Assembly (NCBI GenBank): GCA_016706405.1
Contig: JADJJT010000003.1
Location: 124,001-188,000 of the forward strand
Source: Sphingobacteriales bacterium
Lineage (GTDB): Bacteria > Bacteroidota > Bacteroidia > Chitinophagales > UBA2359
Reading direction: 5' to 3'
DNA: 64,000 nt
The position numbers and the translations under genes are program-made. The notes beneath the pieces are model-generated. The model saw only the letters and a list, made by a program, of their open reading frames with translations, did no database searches and was not told the DNA's origin. Positions 38,026 to 47,304 of the stretch are shown one piece after another; position 1 is the stretch's first letter, and each line of letters begins with the position of its first letter.

Positions 38026-39345
38026 ATGAAAAACACTTTTTTATTGCTTTTAGCAATTGCATTTTCGGGCTTAGGCTGTACAGCTCAAATTTCACCTGCA
38101 AACAGTAAAAACAATAGCAATCAAATTAATCAGCAACAACAACAAACGCAAACGCAAACGCAAAATCAAAATCAATATCCATACCCAGGCAAACAAAATG
38201 CAGTTTATCCTGGCTTTTCCAACAACGAAACAGACGTTGTTAATGCCGAAGATACTGTAAAAATTGCCGCCGTTAAAACACCCAATGAGCCCAATGAAGC
38301 CGACAATATAGAGGTTGCCATTTTATTAGATACCAGCAATAGCATGGACGGCTTAATTGACCAAGCAAAATCGCAGTTGTGGAAAATGGTAAACGAGCTG
38401 ACCCTTGCCAAAAATGAACGCGGCGTAACGCCACACATAAAAATTGCTTTGTACGATTACGGAAATGACCGCCTGTCGTCTAAATATGGATATATCAAAC
38501 AAATTGCGCCGCTAACTGCCGATTTAGATTTAATTTCTGAAAAATTGTTTGGCCTTAATACAAACGGCGGCGAAGAGTACTGCGGTTGGGTAATGCGCAC
38601 CTCGACAGACGAGTTAGAGTGGAGTACTGACCAACGCGACCTTAAAATGATGTTTATTTGTGGTAACGAACCATTTGACCAAGGGCCCGTCAACCCTAAA
38701 GAACAATGTAAAAAAACAACTCAAAAGGGCATTATTATTAATACCATCTTTTGTGGTAGTTACGAAGAAGGCGTGCGTACAGGCTGGAAAGATGGCGCCG
38801 ACTGCGGTAACGGAAAGTATTTTAATATTGAACAAAACAACCAAATTTTACACGTAGATGCCCCCCAAGACGATGAAATTTTGCGCCTAAATCAAGAGCT
38901 TAACTCCACCTATATTGCCATTGGCCGCGATGGCATAAGCAAAAAAGAACGCCAAGCTATGCAAGACAATAATGCCGGATCTTATGGCAAAGCCAATGCC
39001 ACCCAACGCGCCATCAGCAAATCGAAAGCTGCCTATAAAAATGACGACTGGGATGCCGTTGATGCCTACGAATCAGCCCCGGCAAGCATTGAAAAATTAG
39101 CTGAAGATGACCTGCCAAGCGAGTTAAAAGGCAAATCAAAAGATGAAATTAAACAATATATTGAAACCCAAAGTGTTAAGCGCAAAGAAATACAAGTAAA
39201 AATTAATGACTTAGATACCGAACGCCGTAAATATGTTGCCGAAAAACAAGCTGAAATGGCCAAAACCGGAAAAAACACCTTAGACGAGGTGATGTTAAAA
39301 ACCATAAGAGATCAAGGCACAAAAGCCGGATTAAACTTTGAATAA
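38026..39345 (+). CDS. VWA domain-containing exported protein
   Basis: 439 residues. An N-terminal signal (LLLLAIAFSGLGC) has a lipobox-like LGCTAQ. A glutamine/asparagine-rich stretch follows (NQINQQQQQTQTQTQNQNQ). The von Willebrand factor A domain starts at VEVAILLDTSNSMDGLIDQA, where DTSNS is the metal-binding MIDAS motif. After it come a helical, lysine-rich region and the end (EVMLKTIRDQGTKAGL). VWA proteins bind ligands or partners through a metal ion. It lies 168 bases after the anti-sigma-like gene; whether it belongs to that regulon is unknown. A strong terminator follows. Confidence 0.82.
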   Translation: MKNTFLLLLAIAFSGLGCTAQISPANSKNNSNQINQQQQQTQTQTQNQNQYPYPGKQNAVYPGFSNNETDVVNAEDTVKIAAVKTPNEPNEADNIEVAILLDTSNSMDGLIDQAKSQLWKMVNELTLAKNERGVTPHIKIALYDYGNDRLSSKYGYIKQIAPLTADLDLISEKLFGLNTNGGEEYCGWVMRTSTDELEWSTDQRDLKMMFICGNEPFDQGPVNPKEQCKKTTQKGIIINTIFCGSYEEGVRTGWKDGADCGNGKYFNIEQNNQILHVDAPQDDEILRLNQELNSTYIAIGRDGISKKERQAMQDNNAGSYGKANATQRAISKSKAAYKNDDWDAVDAYESAPASIEKLAEDDLPSELKGKSKDEIKQYIETQSVKRKEIQVKINDLDTERRKYVAEKQAEMAKTGKNTLDEVMLKTIRDQGTKAGLNFE

Positions 39346-39404
39346 TTCATTGAATTAAGAAGCCATAATCTACTCATACGGAGGAGATTAATAAATAAAC
39401 CAAT

Positions 39405-39448
39405 AGCACCCAAAAACGCAGTCTTTGCATTTTGGGTGCTGTTTTTCT
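39405..39448 (+). terminator. Rho-independent terminator of the VWA gene
   Basis: AGCACCCAAAA at 39405-39415 pairs with TTTTGGGTGCT at 39430-39440, followed by GTTTTTCTT. It may act both ways. Confidence 0.85.
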
Positions 39449-39498
39449 TCTAAAACAAACCAGCATCTTTACCGCAAATAAAGAATACCAGCGCTTTG

Positions 39499-42177
39499 TT
39501 ATTTTAAAATTACTATTTGTGTATTGTATTGACCTTGAGCATGTAAAATTTTTGCAGCATAAATACCATCCGGTAATTGGGCGGGCAACTCGAGCATCCA
39601 TTCTACCCTTTCATTACTAAAATTGGCTGCCGTAGTTTGGAGTGTTTTTGCATAAGCCAATTTTCCATCCGGATACCATAACTGAAAGAAGATTTTTTCC
39701 TTCAGTAAATTTTGTAAAGATGCGTTATAGCTGGCAGCAATATGTACCTGCCCATTTTTTACCGGATTAGGAGTTATGGTGAAATTAAATTCGGTTAGTC
39801 GCTGCGGCAAAATCGTTGTATTAGTAACAAAACCCAGCGAATCGGTGCGTATTAAAAAAATATTTTGACTATTATCGTTTGTAAGATAGCCGGCAATAGC
39901 ATAACCGCCATTAGGTAACAAACAAAGTCCGGTACCCACCGAATTTTGCCCTTGTACATAGGGTTTGTTTTTAACTTCAAAGCCTTTAGATGTAGTAGTG
40001 TATAATAAGGTATTGCGCTTAAACGATAAATTTGCCGAGTCGGTATTGGTCAGTATGGTTAGTGTTTTGTCTAAGTTTTCGACTATCCTGTAGGTCAGCC
40101 AATACGCCCCTTCTTGCTTTGGTCCTATCTGTTTAGCCCACAAACTATCGCCGGTATCATTGGTTTTTAGCAACAGGGCATCAAGTGCGTTTTGATATTT
40201 GGGATTTGCAGCGTATCCAACACCTACAATTCCACCATCTTTTGTTTCAATAGCATCGTAAAAACGGTCATCCAAATCACTGCCAAAACTTTTTTCCCAC
40301 AACAAATTACCATCAGCATCGGTACGGCCTAAATAGGCGTTAAAGCCCCAGGCAGGTTTAAGGCTGCGGTTTCGACCTGCCAGCACATAGCCTCCATCGG
40401 CGCACAAGCCCAGCCCAAACAAGTAGTCGGTATAGATGCCGCCATAAGTTTTAGCCCATAGCGAATCGCCCAAAGCATTTAATTTAAGCAAATACATATC
40501 CGTATTAGTTGGCTTTAACGCATAAGAGCCAGCAATAAGCAAGCCGCCGTCTGCGGTGGTGTGCAGTTCGCCCCCAACCAAACTAAGAACACCCCTGTAA
40601 TATTCTTTCTCCCAAAGTATATTGCCTTCAAAATCGGTGGTAATAACCTTGTAATTATTTTCTTTATCATGATATTTATAGGCCATAAACGCATATCCGG
40701 TGGCTGTTTCTGCTACACCTCTGCCTGTAAGACTACCCCCCTCTTGTTCAAAGTTTTTTTGCCATTCTACTTTTCCTTCGGCATCGGTTTTGATTACCAG
40801 CATACCATCGGTTTGCAGCGGACTTGTTGTTCTGTAATTTCCTACCATCAAAAAGCCGTCGTCTGCTGTGTGAAGTAAATAAAAAGCCGCTTCGCTGTTA
40901 ATGCCGCCGGCTTCGCCGTACAATTTCGACCACAGCACACTGTCGCCGTTGGCTATGCTTTGGGCAGAAACAAGGGCATCAAAACCAGCATCCGGATTTA
41001 AATTGGTAGTTCCGGAATAAAATATTTCTCCGTCAGCAGTTGCAAATCCGGATGAAATAATCGTTGCACCGCTATCAAACAATTGTTTGGTGCTGAGTAA
41101 TGAACCATCGGGTAAAATTTGCAAAACAAGGGGGTGCGACTGCGGCGGGTAATTCTGGTTGTTAACATGTGCGTTGATATACCAATAATAATTTTGGTTG
41201 TTACCGTAATTTGCTTGTGTTATAAACCCGGTTGTTTTTTGAAGGTAATTGCTATTATACAAAGCCACCGTTGAAGACGTGTAAATGATTGCCTGCGTTG
41301 AGTCGGCGTTGTCATTTAGCCACAGTAAATACGGGTTGTGGTTGATATTGCCCTGTTTGGCAGTCGTAAATCCGGATAAAACAAATCCATCATCGGGCTG
41401 GGCAATTATTTGTGTTGCATGCGAATAGCCACCCATTTCGTAGAAATGTTCGGCCAACAAATTGCCGCTAAAATTTAGCACCGCATAGTAGGTGTAATTA
41501 ACAAGGTTTGTTGTATTTTGGTACGCACCTGCCACATGCAGCTCGCTTTTATCGGAAAGCCAAATTGAATACAACTGCGCTTGGTGTTGAACATCAATTG
41601 GAGTTAAATTTGCCTCGCCGTTTGTAGTTAAATGAAGCAAGTAGGGTTTGTAACCTTTATCCGGAAAATCGGCATTTACAAGCGCAAAAACCTCATCTTT
41701 TGCAGTGATTACCATTTTTACGGCTGCGGTGTTTGCTTTCGGCAAATCACATTCATATTTCCATAACAAATTGCCATCGGGTTTGAGTTTTGTAATTAAG
41801 GCCTTGCTATCATTTAATTCACCGACAAACCCCGCAATAAAAATATTGCCTTCGGAGTCAGTGGCAGCATCAACAGCCGTTTGATTGCCCGGCAATGGCA
41901 ACTGGTATTGGCTTATTATATTTCCGGATGATTTTTCTATTAGCCACCAGTAAAAATCTTCCTCCGTTTGCAAGGCATTTGTAAAGCCAACAGCCAGCAA
42001 ATTGTTTGCATTTATTGGCAACAAAGTACATACCGCATCTGTTGTATTAGGCAAGCCATATTGCGCAGTAAAGCTAAAATTATTGTTTTGTGCCTGCAAA
42101 AATAAGGAACAATAACACAACCAAAAACAAGAAAAGCCTATTTTTTTAAAATTGTTATTTTTTCGGTTCAGATACAT
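39499..42177 (-). CDS. Secreted propeller-repeat protein with T9SS sorting domain
   Basis: 892 residues with a signal peptide ending near LFLQAQ. The body is made of about twelve imperfect repeats of roughly 50 residues, each with a core like ADGGYVLAGR followed by GDSLWAKTYGG or NLLWEKSFG. This pattern is found in beta-propeller-like proteins. The C-terminal 90 residues (FTITPNPVKNGQVHIA to YNTQIVILK) form a type IX secretion sorting domain. No catalytic site is evident. It is probably a cell-surface or secreted binding protein. It stands alone on the minus strand between two plus-strand genes. Confidence 0.8.
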   Translation of the reverse strand: MYLNRKNNNFKKIGFSCFWLCYCSLFLQAQNNNFSFTAQYGLPNTTDAVCTLLPINANNLLAVGFTNALQTEEDFYWWLIEKSSGNIISQYQLPLPGNQTAVDAATDSEGNIFIAGFVGELNDSKALITKLKPDGNLLWKYECDLPKANTAAVKMVITAKDEVFALVNADFPDKGYKPYLLHLTTNGEANLTPIDVQHQAQLYSIWLSDKSELHVAGAYQNTTNLVNYTYYAVLNFSGNLLAEHFYEMGGYSHATQIIAQPDDGFVLSGFTTAKQGNINHNPYLLWLNDNADSTQAIIYTSSTVALYNSNYLQKTTGFITQANYGNNQNYYWYINAHVNNQNYPPQSHPLVLQILPDGSLLSTKQLFDSGATIISSGFATADGEIFYSGTTNLNPDAGFDALVSAQSIANGDSVLWSKLYGEAGGINSEAAFYLLHTADDGFLMVGNYRTTSPLQTDGMLVIKTDAEGKVEWQKNFEQEGGSLTGRGVAETATGYAFMAYKYHDKENNYKVITTDFEGNILWEKEYYRGVLSLVGGELHTTADGGLLIAGSYALKPTNTDMYLLKLNALGDSLWAKTYGGIYTDYLFGLGLCADGGYVLAGRNRSLKPAWGFNAYLGRTDADGNLLWEKSFGSDLDDRFYDAIETKDGGIVGVGYAANPKYQNALDALLLKTNDTGDSLWAKQIGPKQEGAYWLTYRIVENLDKTLTILTNTDSANLSFKRNTLLYTTTSKGFEVKNKPYVQGQNSVGTGLCLLPNGGYAIAGYLTNDNSQNIFLIRTDSLGFVTNTTILPQRLTEFNFTITPNPVKNGQVHIAASYNASLQNLLKEKIFFQLWYPDGKLAYAKTLQTTAANFSNERVEWMLELPAQLPDGIYAAKILHAQGQYNTQIVILK

Positions 42178-42285
42178 TGTAGTAATTAGAATTTTAAGGC
42201 TTAGAAATAGCTCTTTTTGGGAACAATATTACTAATTATGTGTTAATAATAAATTAGTTTTAGAATTTATTTTACGACAAAGATT

Positions 42286-42293
42286 TACCTTTG
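42286..42293 (+). promoter_or_regulatory. Candidate -7 promoter element for the oligopeptidase gene
   Basis: TACCTTTG, followed by CC, lies 18 bases before the ATG at 42312. This spacing matches argH and uppP, and the element overlaps the TTG of a possible longer frame, which argues against that earlier start. Confidence 0.5.
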
Positions 42294-42311
42294 CCCTCAA
42301 ACATATTAAAC

Positions 42312-44369
42312 ATGCACCCCACCCCACCAAAGGCAAAAATACAACCTTATACTCATTCGCAACACAATAAACAACGCATTGACAACTATTTTTGGTTGCG
42401 CGAACGCGACTCGCCCGACGTTTTGGCGTATTTACAGGCCGAAAACGACTATACAAAGGCAGTTTTTGAGCCGTACGTAGCGCTACAAAATACCATTTTT
42501 GAAGAAATTAAGGGGCGCATCCCCCCAAATGAAGAAAACCCACCCTTTTTTAAAGAAGGATATTGGTATTATAGCAAATACGTTGAAGGGGGCGAATACC
42601 CAATTTATTGCCGCAAAAAACAAAATCTCGAAATGCCCGAAGAGGTAACTTTAGATGTAAATGCGCTAAGCAAAATTTATACTAAATATTGTGCTGTAAT
42701 TGGTGCAAGCGACAGTCCTGATAAAAGTTTACTGAAATTTGCCTTGGATAGTGTTGGCCGAAACAATTTTACTATCCGGATAAAGGATTTAAAAACAGGC
42801 GATTTACTTCCGGATGCTTTAGAAATGGCATCGCCCGGATCTGTTTGGGGCAACGACTCGAAGAGCATTTTCTATTGTAAAAGAAATCCGGAAACACTAA
42901 GGGAATATCAGGTTTGGAAACATATATTGGGCACGCCTCAAACCGAAGATGCACTTATTTACGAAGAAAAAGATGAAACATTTAGTCTTCACTTGCACAA
43001 AACTTCCTCAAAAAAATTCTTGGTTATTTATTGTGTCTCAACCACATCGAGCGAAAATTTATTTTATGCCTTAGACGAGCCTAATGCCCAAGTGCAAAGC
43101 TTGCTGCCGCGCCAGGCCAACCACGAATATGTAGCCGACCACACCGAAGAAGGACTTTTTTACATTCATACCAATAAAAAAGTAGAAAATTTTCATTTGA
43201 TGATTTGCCCCGACCAAGCGATGGGCAATTTTGATGCATGGGAAGATTTTTATTACCCCCCAACCAGCACCTATTTAGAAAGCTTTGACGTTTTTAGCGA
43301 TTTTATAGTGCTTCAAACAAGGGCAAACGCCTCTACCCAAATTGAAATTATTGACAAAAAGGGCAGTTACAACCATGCTATTACTTTTAACGATAGTGTT
43401 TACATGGTTCAAAATGCAGGGCACGCCATGTACCACACCGATAATATACGAATTATTTATACTTCATTAACAACGCAAATAACTTATTACGACTATTACC
43501 CGGCTGCTAAGGAGCTAAAGATGATCAAACAAACAGAAATTCCGGGGGGGCATAATCCAAGCAATTATAAATCAGAGCGTATTTGGGTAAGTGCTAACGA
43601 TGGTGCGGCAATTCCGGTTTCCTTAGTTTATCACAAAGATACACCGGTAAATAATGGCACTGCACCCTTGCTGCAATATGGTTACGGCTCGTATGGAATT
43701 TCTATGGATGCTTATTTTTCGCCAAGCCGGCTAAGTTTGCTCGACAGGGGCTTTGTGTTTGCCATTGCCCACATTAGAGGCGGGCAAGAATTGGGTAGGG
43801 CTTGGTACGAAGCGGGGCGGCAAAAACACAAACGCAATACTTTTACCGATTTTATTGCCTGCTCAAAACATTTAATAACGCATGGCTACGCACATCCGGA
43901 AAAACTTTTTGCCATGGGCGGCAGCGCAGGTGGTTTGCTAATGGGCGCAATCGCAAACATGGCTCCTAATTTATACAAAGGTATTATTGCACAAGTTCCT
44001 TTTTTAGATGTGGTAACAACCATGTTTGACGATACATTGCCTTTAACAACCGGCGAATACGATGAATGGGGCAACCCAAATATTCCGGATGATTTTGACT
44101 ATATTCTCAGCTATTCACCTTACGACAATGTTGAAGCTAAAAACTATCCGGCAATATTTGTTTTAACAGGCTACCACGACTCGCAAGTACAATATTGGGA
44201 GCCAGCAAAATGGGTAGCCAAACTCAGGGCTGCAAAAACCGACCAAAATTTAATTTTGTTGTACACCGACATGGAGGCCGGACACGGCGGCGCATCGGGG
44301 CGCTACAAACCGTTAGCTGAGATTGCCAAAATTTACACCTTTTTATTGATGCAACTTAACTATAAATAA
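42312..44369 (+). CDS. ptrB: Oligopeptidase B-like S9 family peptidase
   Basis: 685 residues from the ATG at 42312. The N-terminal seven-bladed propeller (about 1-400) begins HNKQRIDNYFWLRERDSPDVLAYL, typical of oligopeptidase B. The C-terminal alpha/beta hydrolase domain holds the catalytic serine in GGSAGGLLMG, the aspartate in TGYHDSQVQYWEP and the histidine in EAGHGGASGR. No signal peptide, so cytoplasmic. It cleaves short peptides after basic residues. The name ptrB is used by similarity of motifs; specificity is not proven. Confidence 0.9.
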   Translation: MHPTPPKAKIQPYTHSQHNKQRIDNYFWLRERDSPDVLAYLQAENDYTKAVFEPYVALQNTIFEEIKGRIPPNEENPPFFKEGYWYYSKYVEGGEYPIYCRKKQNLEMPEEVTLDVNALSKIYTKYCAVIGASDSPDKSLLKFALDSVGRNNFTIRIKDLKTGDLLPDALEMASPGSVWGNDSKSIFYCKRNPETLREYQVWKHILGTPQTEDALIYEEKDETFSLHLHKTSSKKFLVIYCVSTTSSENLFYALDEPNAQVQSLLPRQANHEYVADHTEEGLFYIHTNKKVENFHLMICPDQAMGNFDAWEDFYYPPTSTYLESFDVFSDFIVLQTRANASTQIEIIDKKGSYNHAITFNDSVYMVQNAGHAMYHTDNIRIIYTSLTTQITYYDYYPAAKELKMIKQTEIPGGHNPSNYKSERIWVSANDGAAIPVSLVYHKDTPVNNGTAPLLQYGYGSYGISMDAYFSPSRLSLLDRGFVFAIAHIRGGQELGRAWYEAGRQKHKRNTFTDFIACSKHLITHGYAHPEKLFAMGGSAGGLLMGAIANMAPNLYKGIIAQVPFLDVVTTMFDDTLPLTTGEYDEWGNPNIPDDFDYILSYSPYDNVEAKNYPAIFVLTGYHDSQVQYWEPAKWVAKLRAAKTDQNLILLYTDMEAGHGGASGRYKPLAEIAKIYTFLLMQLNYK

Positions 44370-44423
44370 GGGTTAAACGCGGTTAAGTTATTGTTGTTGT
44401 TTATTTAATTGGCAACTTAAATA

Positions 44424-44458
44424 CCTGCCATTTCTTATAGATTGACAGGTTTTTTTTG
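44424..44458 (+). terminator. Rho-independent terminator after the oligopeptidase gene
   Basis: ACCTG at 44424-44428 pairs with CAGGT at 44447-44451, with the inner CA/TG also able to pair, followed by eight T. Confidence 0.65.
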
Positions 44459-44462
44459 TCTA

Positions 44463-45347
44463 TTATTTTTTTGCAGCCAAATAAACTCCTAACAATATAA
44501 GCAAACAACAAGGAAGATACGCCCAGTCAATAGGCTCACCATCGCTCCAGCCCCACAAAGTTGAAGTAATGGGCATAATATAAGTTGTAGTTGAGGCAAA
44601 CAAGGGTGTTGTTTCTTGGTTTAGTTTAAAATAAAATATACTGCCCAAGGCAGTGCCAAACAAAGCTAATAGCAAAAGATAAAACGCCGAAGTACTTGCG
44701 GCAGGCTCGTACATAATGCGATGTGCTACATTAGAAAATCCCAATAAATACCCCCCCGAAACAGGCACTAAACTAGCAAAAGCCATTGCAGTTAGCCTTG
44801 GGGCAGGTATATGGCTACAATAACGATTAATAGTGTTGGCACTAATTGCATAACAAACAGTGGCTAAAATGGCAAAAATTCCGTACCGGTTATCGGTGGC
44901 AGGTGTTAGCCCCTGCCCAAACGCCATTAATCCGGCAGCACCGGCAAAACCCAATAAAACCCCTATTAATTTATTTGAATAAAACAGAACACCAAAAGCC
45001 AACAAACCTACTACGTAGGTAAACAAAGGCGTTAGCGCATTAAAAATACCTGCCGCAGCACTACTTATATGTGTTTGAGCCAACGGGTACAAAAACGCCG
45101 GAATACCACTGCCCGTCAAGGCCACAACAAGAGCTAAAGCCCAATCGCGGGCGGTAATTTTGCGCACCCAGCGGCCTTGTAAAAATATAGGGCAAACAAA
45201 TAAAAAAGTAAAAAACATGCGAAGGCAAGCCACCTCGTAAAACGAAAAGGCAACCAAGCCGCGTTTAATAAAAATAAACGAGCTACCCCAAATAAGAGCC
45301 AGCAAAATTAACATAGCCCAATATTTCAAGCTAATAGCTTTTTCCAT
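44463..45347 (-). CDS. DMT family (EamA) transporter
   Basis: 294 residues with about ten membrane helices arranged as two EamA halves. The first starts LLALIWGSSFIFIKRGLVAFS and the second FAILATVCYAISANTIN. GWSDGEP and LLGVYLAAKK mark the C-terminal end. EamA proteins export amino acids, metabolites or drugs; the substrate here is unknown. The gene is convergent with the oligopeptidase gene and shares the short terminator region. Confidence 0.88.
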   Translation of the reverse strand: MEKAISLKYWAMLILLALIWGSSFIFIKRGLVAFSFYEVACLRMFFTFLFVCPIFLQGRWVRKITARDWALALVVALTGSGIPAFLYPLAQTHISSAAAGIFNALTPLFTYVVGLLAFGVLFYSNKLIGVLLGFAGAAGLMAFGQGLTPATDNRYGIFAILATVCYAISANTINRYCSHIPAPRLTAMAFASLVPVSGGYLLGFSNVAHRIMYEPAASTSAFYLLLLALFGTALGSIFYFKLNQETTPLFASTTTYIMPITSTLWGWSDGEPIDWAYLPCCLLILLGVYLAAKK

Positions 45348-45472
45348 ACAAGTAATTGTGGCAAAAAATAAAAAACTGGATACAAAACAACTTATCGTTT
45401 ATTTGCACCCAGTTAAAATACAAGGCAATTTATTTTTTTCTTAGGCAAAATAAATAGCAAAATAGGGCCAGC

Positions 45473-45934
45473 CTATTTGCACCTTTCTTTTGTTAGCTCA
45501 AAAGTTTTTGTGAAAAGTATTATCTGTTTTTCTGAAAAAAGTTTGTCTAAGTTTTGCAAAGAGCGGTTGGCTGCCTCTTGGCATTTTGTTTTTTCGTCGC
45601 CTTGTTTGGTATTGCACCTGCAATAGCTTTCGCCTACTTTCCTTGCCTGGCGTTCAATTTGATCATCGCTAAGCGATTGCATCATTTTGCGCCGCTGCTC
45701 CATGACTTGGGCACGATTAGCAGTGTCGAGCGGATTCTTATCTGTGCGCCTTTGCGACTCGCCCATTTTAGCATCCGGAATAGTTGCGTTAGCTGGTGCA
45801 TTGCTGCTTGTATCTTTTTTGGGGTTTAACATTTCAGCAGGCCCATCAGTTTTAGAAGCATTTGGAGAGCCGCTATTACAGGCCACAAAAAACAGCCCAA
45901 TTATTAGGGCAAAAAGAAGAATGAAATTTTTCAT
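45473..45934 (-). CDS. Hypothetical lipoprotein
   Basis: 153 residues from the ATG at 45934 (MKNFILLFALIIGLFFVACNS). A lipobox (FVAC) predicts a lipoprotein. The mature part is hydrophilic, with a central helical segment (ANRAQVMEQRRKMMQSLSDDQIERQARKVGESYCRC) and three further cysteines that could form a disulphide pair. An in-frame extension of 23 residues upstream would place charged residues before the signal and is unlikely. No family is recognised. It is divergent from the DUF6580 gene. Confidence 0.65.
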   Translation of the reverse strand: MKNFILLFALIIGLFFVACNSGSPNASKTDGPAEMLNPKKDTSSNAPANATIPDAKMGESQRRTDKNPLDTANRAQVMEQRRKMMQSLSDDQIERQARKVGESYCRCNTKQGDEKTKCQEAANRSLQNLDKLFSEKQIILFTKTFELTKERCK

Positions 45935-46084
45935 TTTTACAGTATAATGTCTATTAATTATTTTAAATTTATAAAAAGTGTTTTTTTTGCAAAAAGCAAG
46001 CAATCTGAAAAAAGGTTGGAGCTAATTAAGCAGCCAAAAAGGTAATTTTTAAAAAAAATATAGCTCAAATTGACTGTAGTTTGT

Positions 46085-46092
46085 TAATTTTG
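46085..46092 (+). promoter_or_regulatory. Candidate -7 promoter element for the DUF6580 gene
   Basis: TAATTTTG matches TAnnTTTG about 40 bases before the ATG at 46130. Confidence 0.4.
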
Positions 46093-46129
46093 TGCAAAAT
46101 TAGCAATTTTATCTCATTCTAACTATTAT

Positions 46130-46693
46130 ATGAAACACAGTTTACAAACTCAAACAACATATACCTGGTTGTTATTAGTTGGCGTTTTAGTAATAACTAT
46201 TATAGCCCGACTGTATCCTCATCCGTACAATTTTGCACCGGTTGGCGCTTTGGCCTTGTTTGCGGGTGCTATGTTTCAAAACCGGATATTGGCCTACCTT
46301 GCACCCGTTCTTTGTATGTTTGCCACCGACAGCATTTTACACCTACAATATTTAACACATTTTAGCAACTGGCCTGGCTACCACCCACTTATGTTTACGG
46401 TTTATGCCGCCATAGCTGTTTCGGTGTTCATTGGCAGTTATTTACCCAATATTCGCTGGCAAAATGTATTAGGTGGCGCCTTGTGTTGCGCATTAGCCTT
46501 TTTTATTATAACAAATTTTGCGCATTGGTTGGTTTATGGCAACTACGGTTGGCAAGGCCTAATTAAATCTTATACCGATGCTGTTCCTTTTTTCCGGATG
46601 AGCATTTTAGGCGACCTTGTTTATTCCGGATTATTTTTTGGCTCGTATGCACTTATCCGGCAATATCGCCCAAAATTAGCAGGCATTCATTAA
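46130..46693 (+). CDS. DUF6580-type membrane protein
   Basis: 187 residues with five membrane helices, the first at YTWLLLVGVLVITIIARLYP. The segment PHPYNFAPVGALALFAGAMF is characteristic of the Bacteroidota DUF6580 family, a putative substrate-binding (S) component or ECF-transporter-like membrane protein. TNFAHWLVYGNYG and the closing GDLVYSGLFFGSYAL also fit. Transport role is suggested by family naming only. A hypothetical gene follows after 26 bases. Confidence 0.75.
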   Translation: MKHSLQTQTTYTWLLLVGVLVITIIARLYPHPYNFAPVGALALFAGAMFQNRILAYLAPVLCMFATDSILHLQYLTHFSNWPGYHPLMFTVYAAIAVSVFIGSYLPNIRWQNVLGGALCCALAFFIITNFAHWLVYGNYGWQGLIKSYTDAVPFFRMSILGDLVYSGLFFGSYALIRQYRPKLAGIH

Positions 46694-46719
46694 AATTAGG
46701 GTATATTTGCTAAAAAAGA

Positions 46720-47304
46720 ATGGTCATTATTAATAAATTCCTTTTCCGGAAGTATTTGCCCGCGTGCGTTATACTTTCCGGAGTGTTAATAGTATTTATT
46801 GATGCCGGATGTGGGCAAAGTTCAAACAAGTCAGCAAAAGACACCAACCAAATTAACGCCGGCAATCCAGTTTTAGCAATAAACAATTTAGCGCTTTTTT
46901 TCCTTGATAGCAGTGAAGCAGGCGTATTATTTAGCCTTGCCGAGTTAGATACTCAAAACAAGCTAAAACTAATTTCCGGAAGAAATGGCCAAAACAACCA
47001 AGTCGATTCAGTAACCGTTACGCTTAACCAAGACCAATTATTAGATTTGCATCGGTATTTATCGGGCAATAATTTATACGGCCCTTACGAGTTAAACTAC
47101 CCCTTGCCAAAAAACAACAAACAAACCCAACGAATAGCGCTCGAAATTTTATTCGACAACGACAACCCCAATTCCGAAAACAAGGTGCGCGTTGCCGTTA
47201 GTGGCAGTTCTAAGCACACTACCTCCAACAAAGTTTATCAGCGTTTGATAGGCTTGCAAAATTGGGTTCAAGTAGCCGTTAAATCGCCGTCTTTAGTTAA
47301 TTAG
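46720..47304 (+). CDS. Hypothetical lipoprotein-like protein
   Basis: 194 residues. The N-terminus has a hydrophobic segment (ACVILSGVLIVFIDAGCGQ) ending in a lipobox-like DAGC. The mature part has no recognised domain; it contains FFLDSSEAGVLFSLAELD and ISGRNGQNNQVDSV. It lies just after the DUF6580 gene on the same strand and overlaps the convergent moeA by 12 bases. Four TCCGGA copies occur within or next to it. Existence is likely from codon usage and spacing, function unknown. Confidence 0.6.
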   Translation: MVIINKFLFRKYLPACVILSGVLIVFIDAGCGQSSNKSAKDTNQINAGNPVLAINNLALFFLDSSEAGVLFSLAELDTQNKLKLISGRNGQNNQVDSVTVTLNQDQLLDLHRYLSGNNLYGPYELNYPLPKNNKQTQRIALEILFDNDNPNSENKVRVAVSGSSKHTTSNKVYQRLIGLQNWVQVAVKSPSLVN

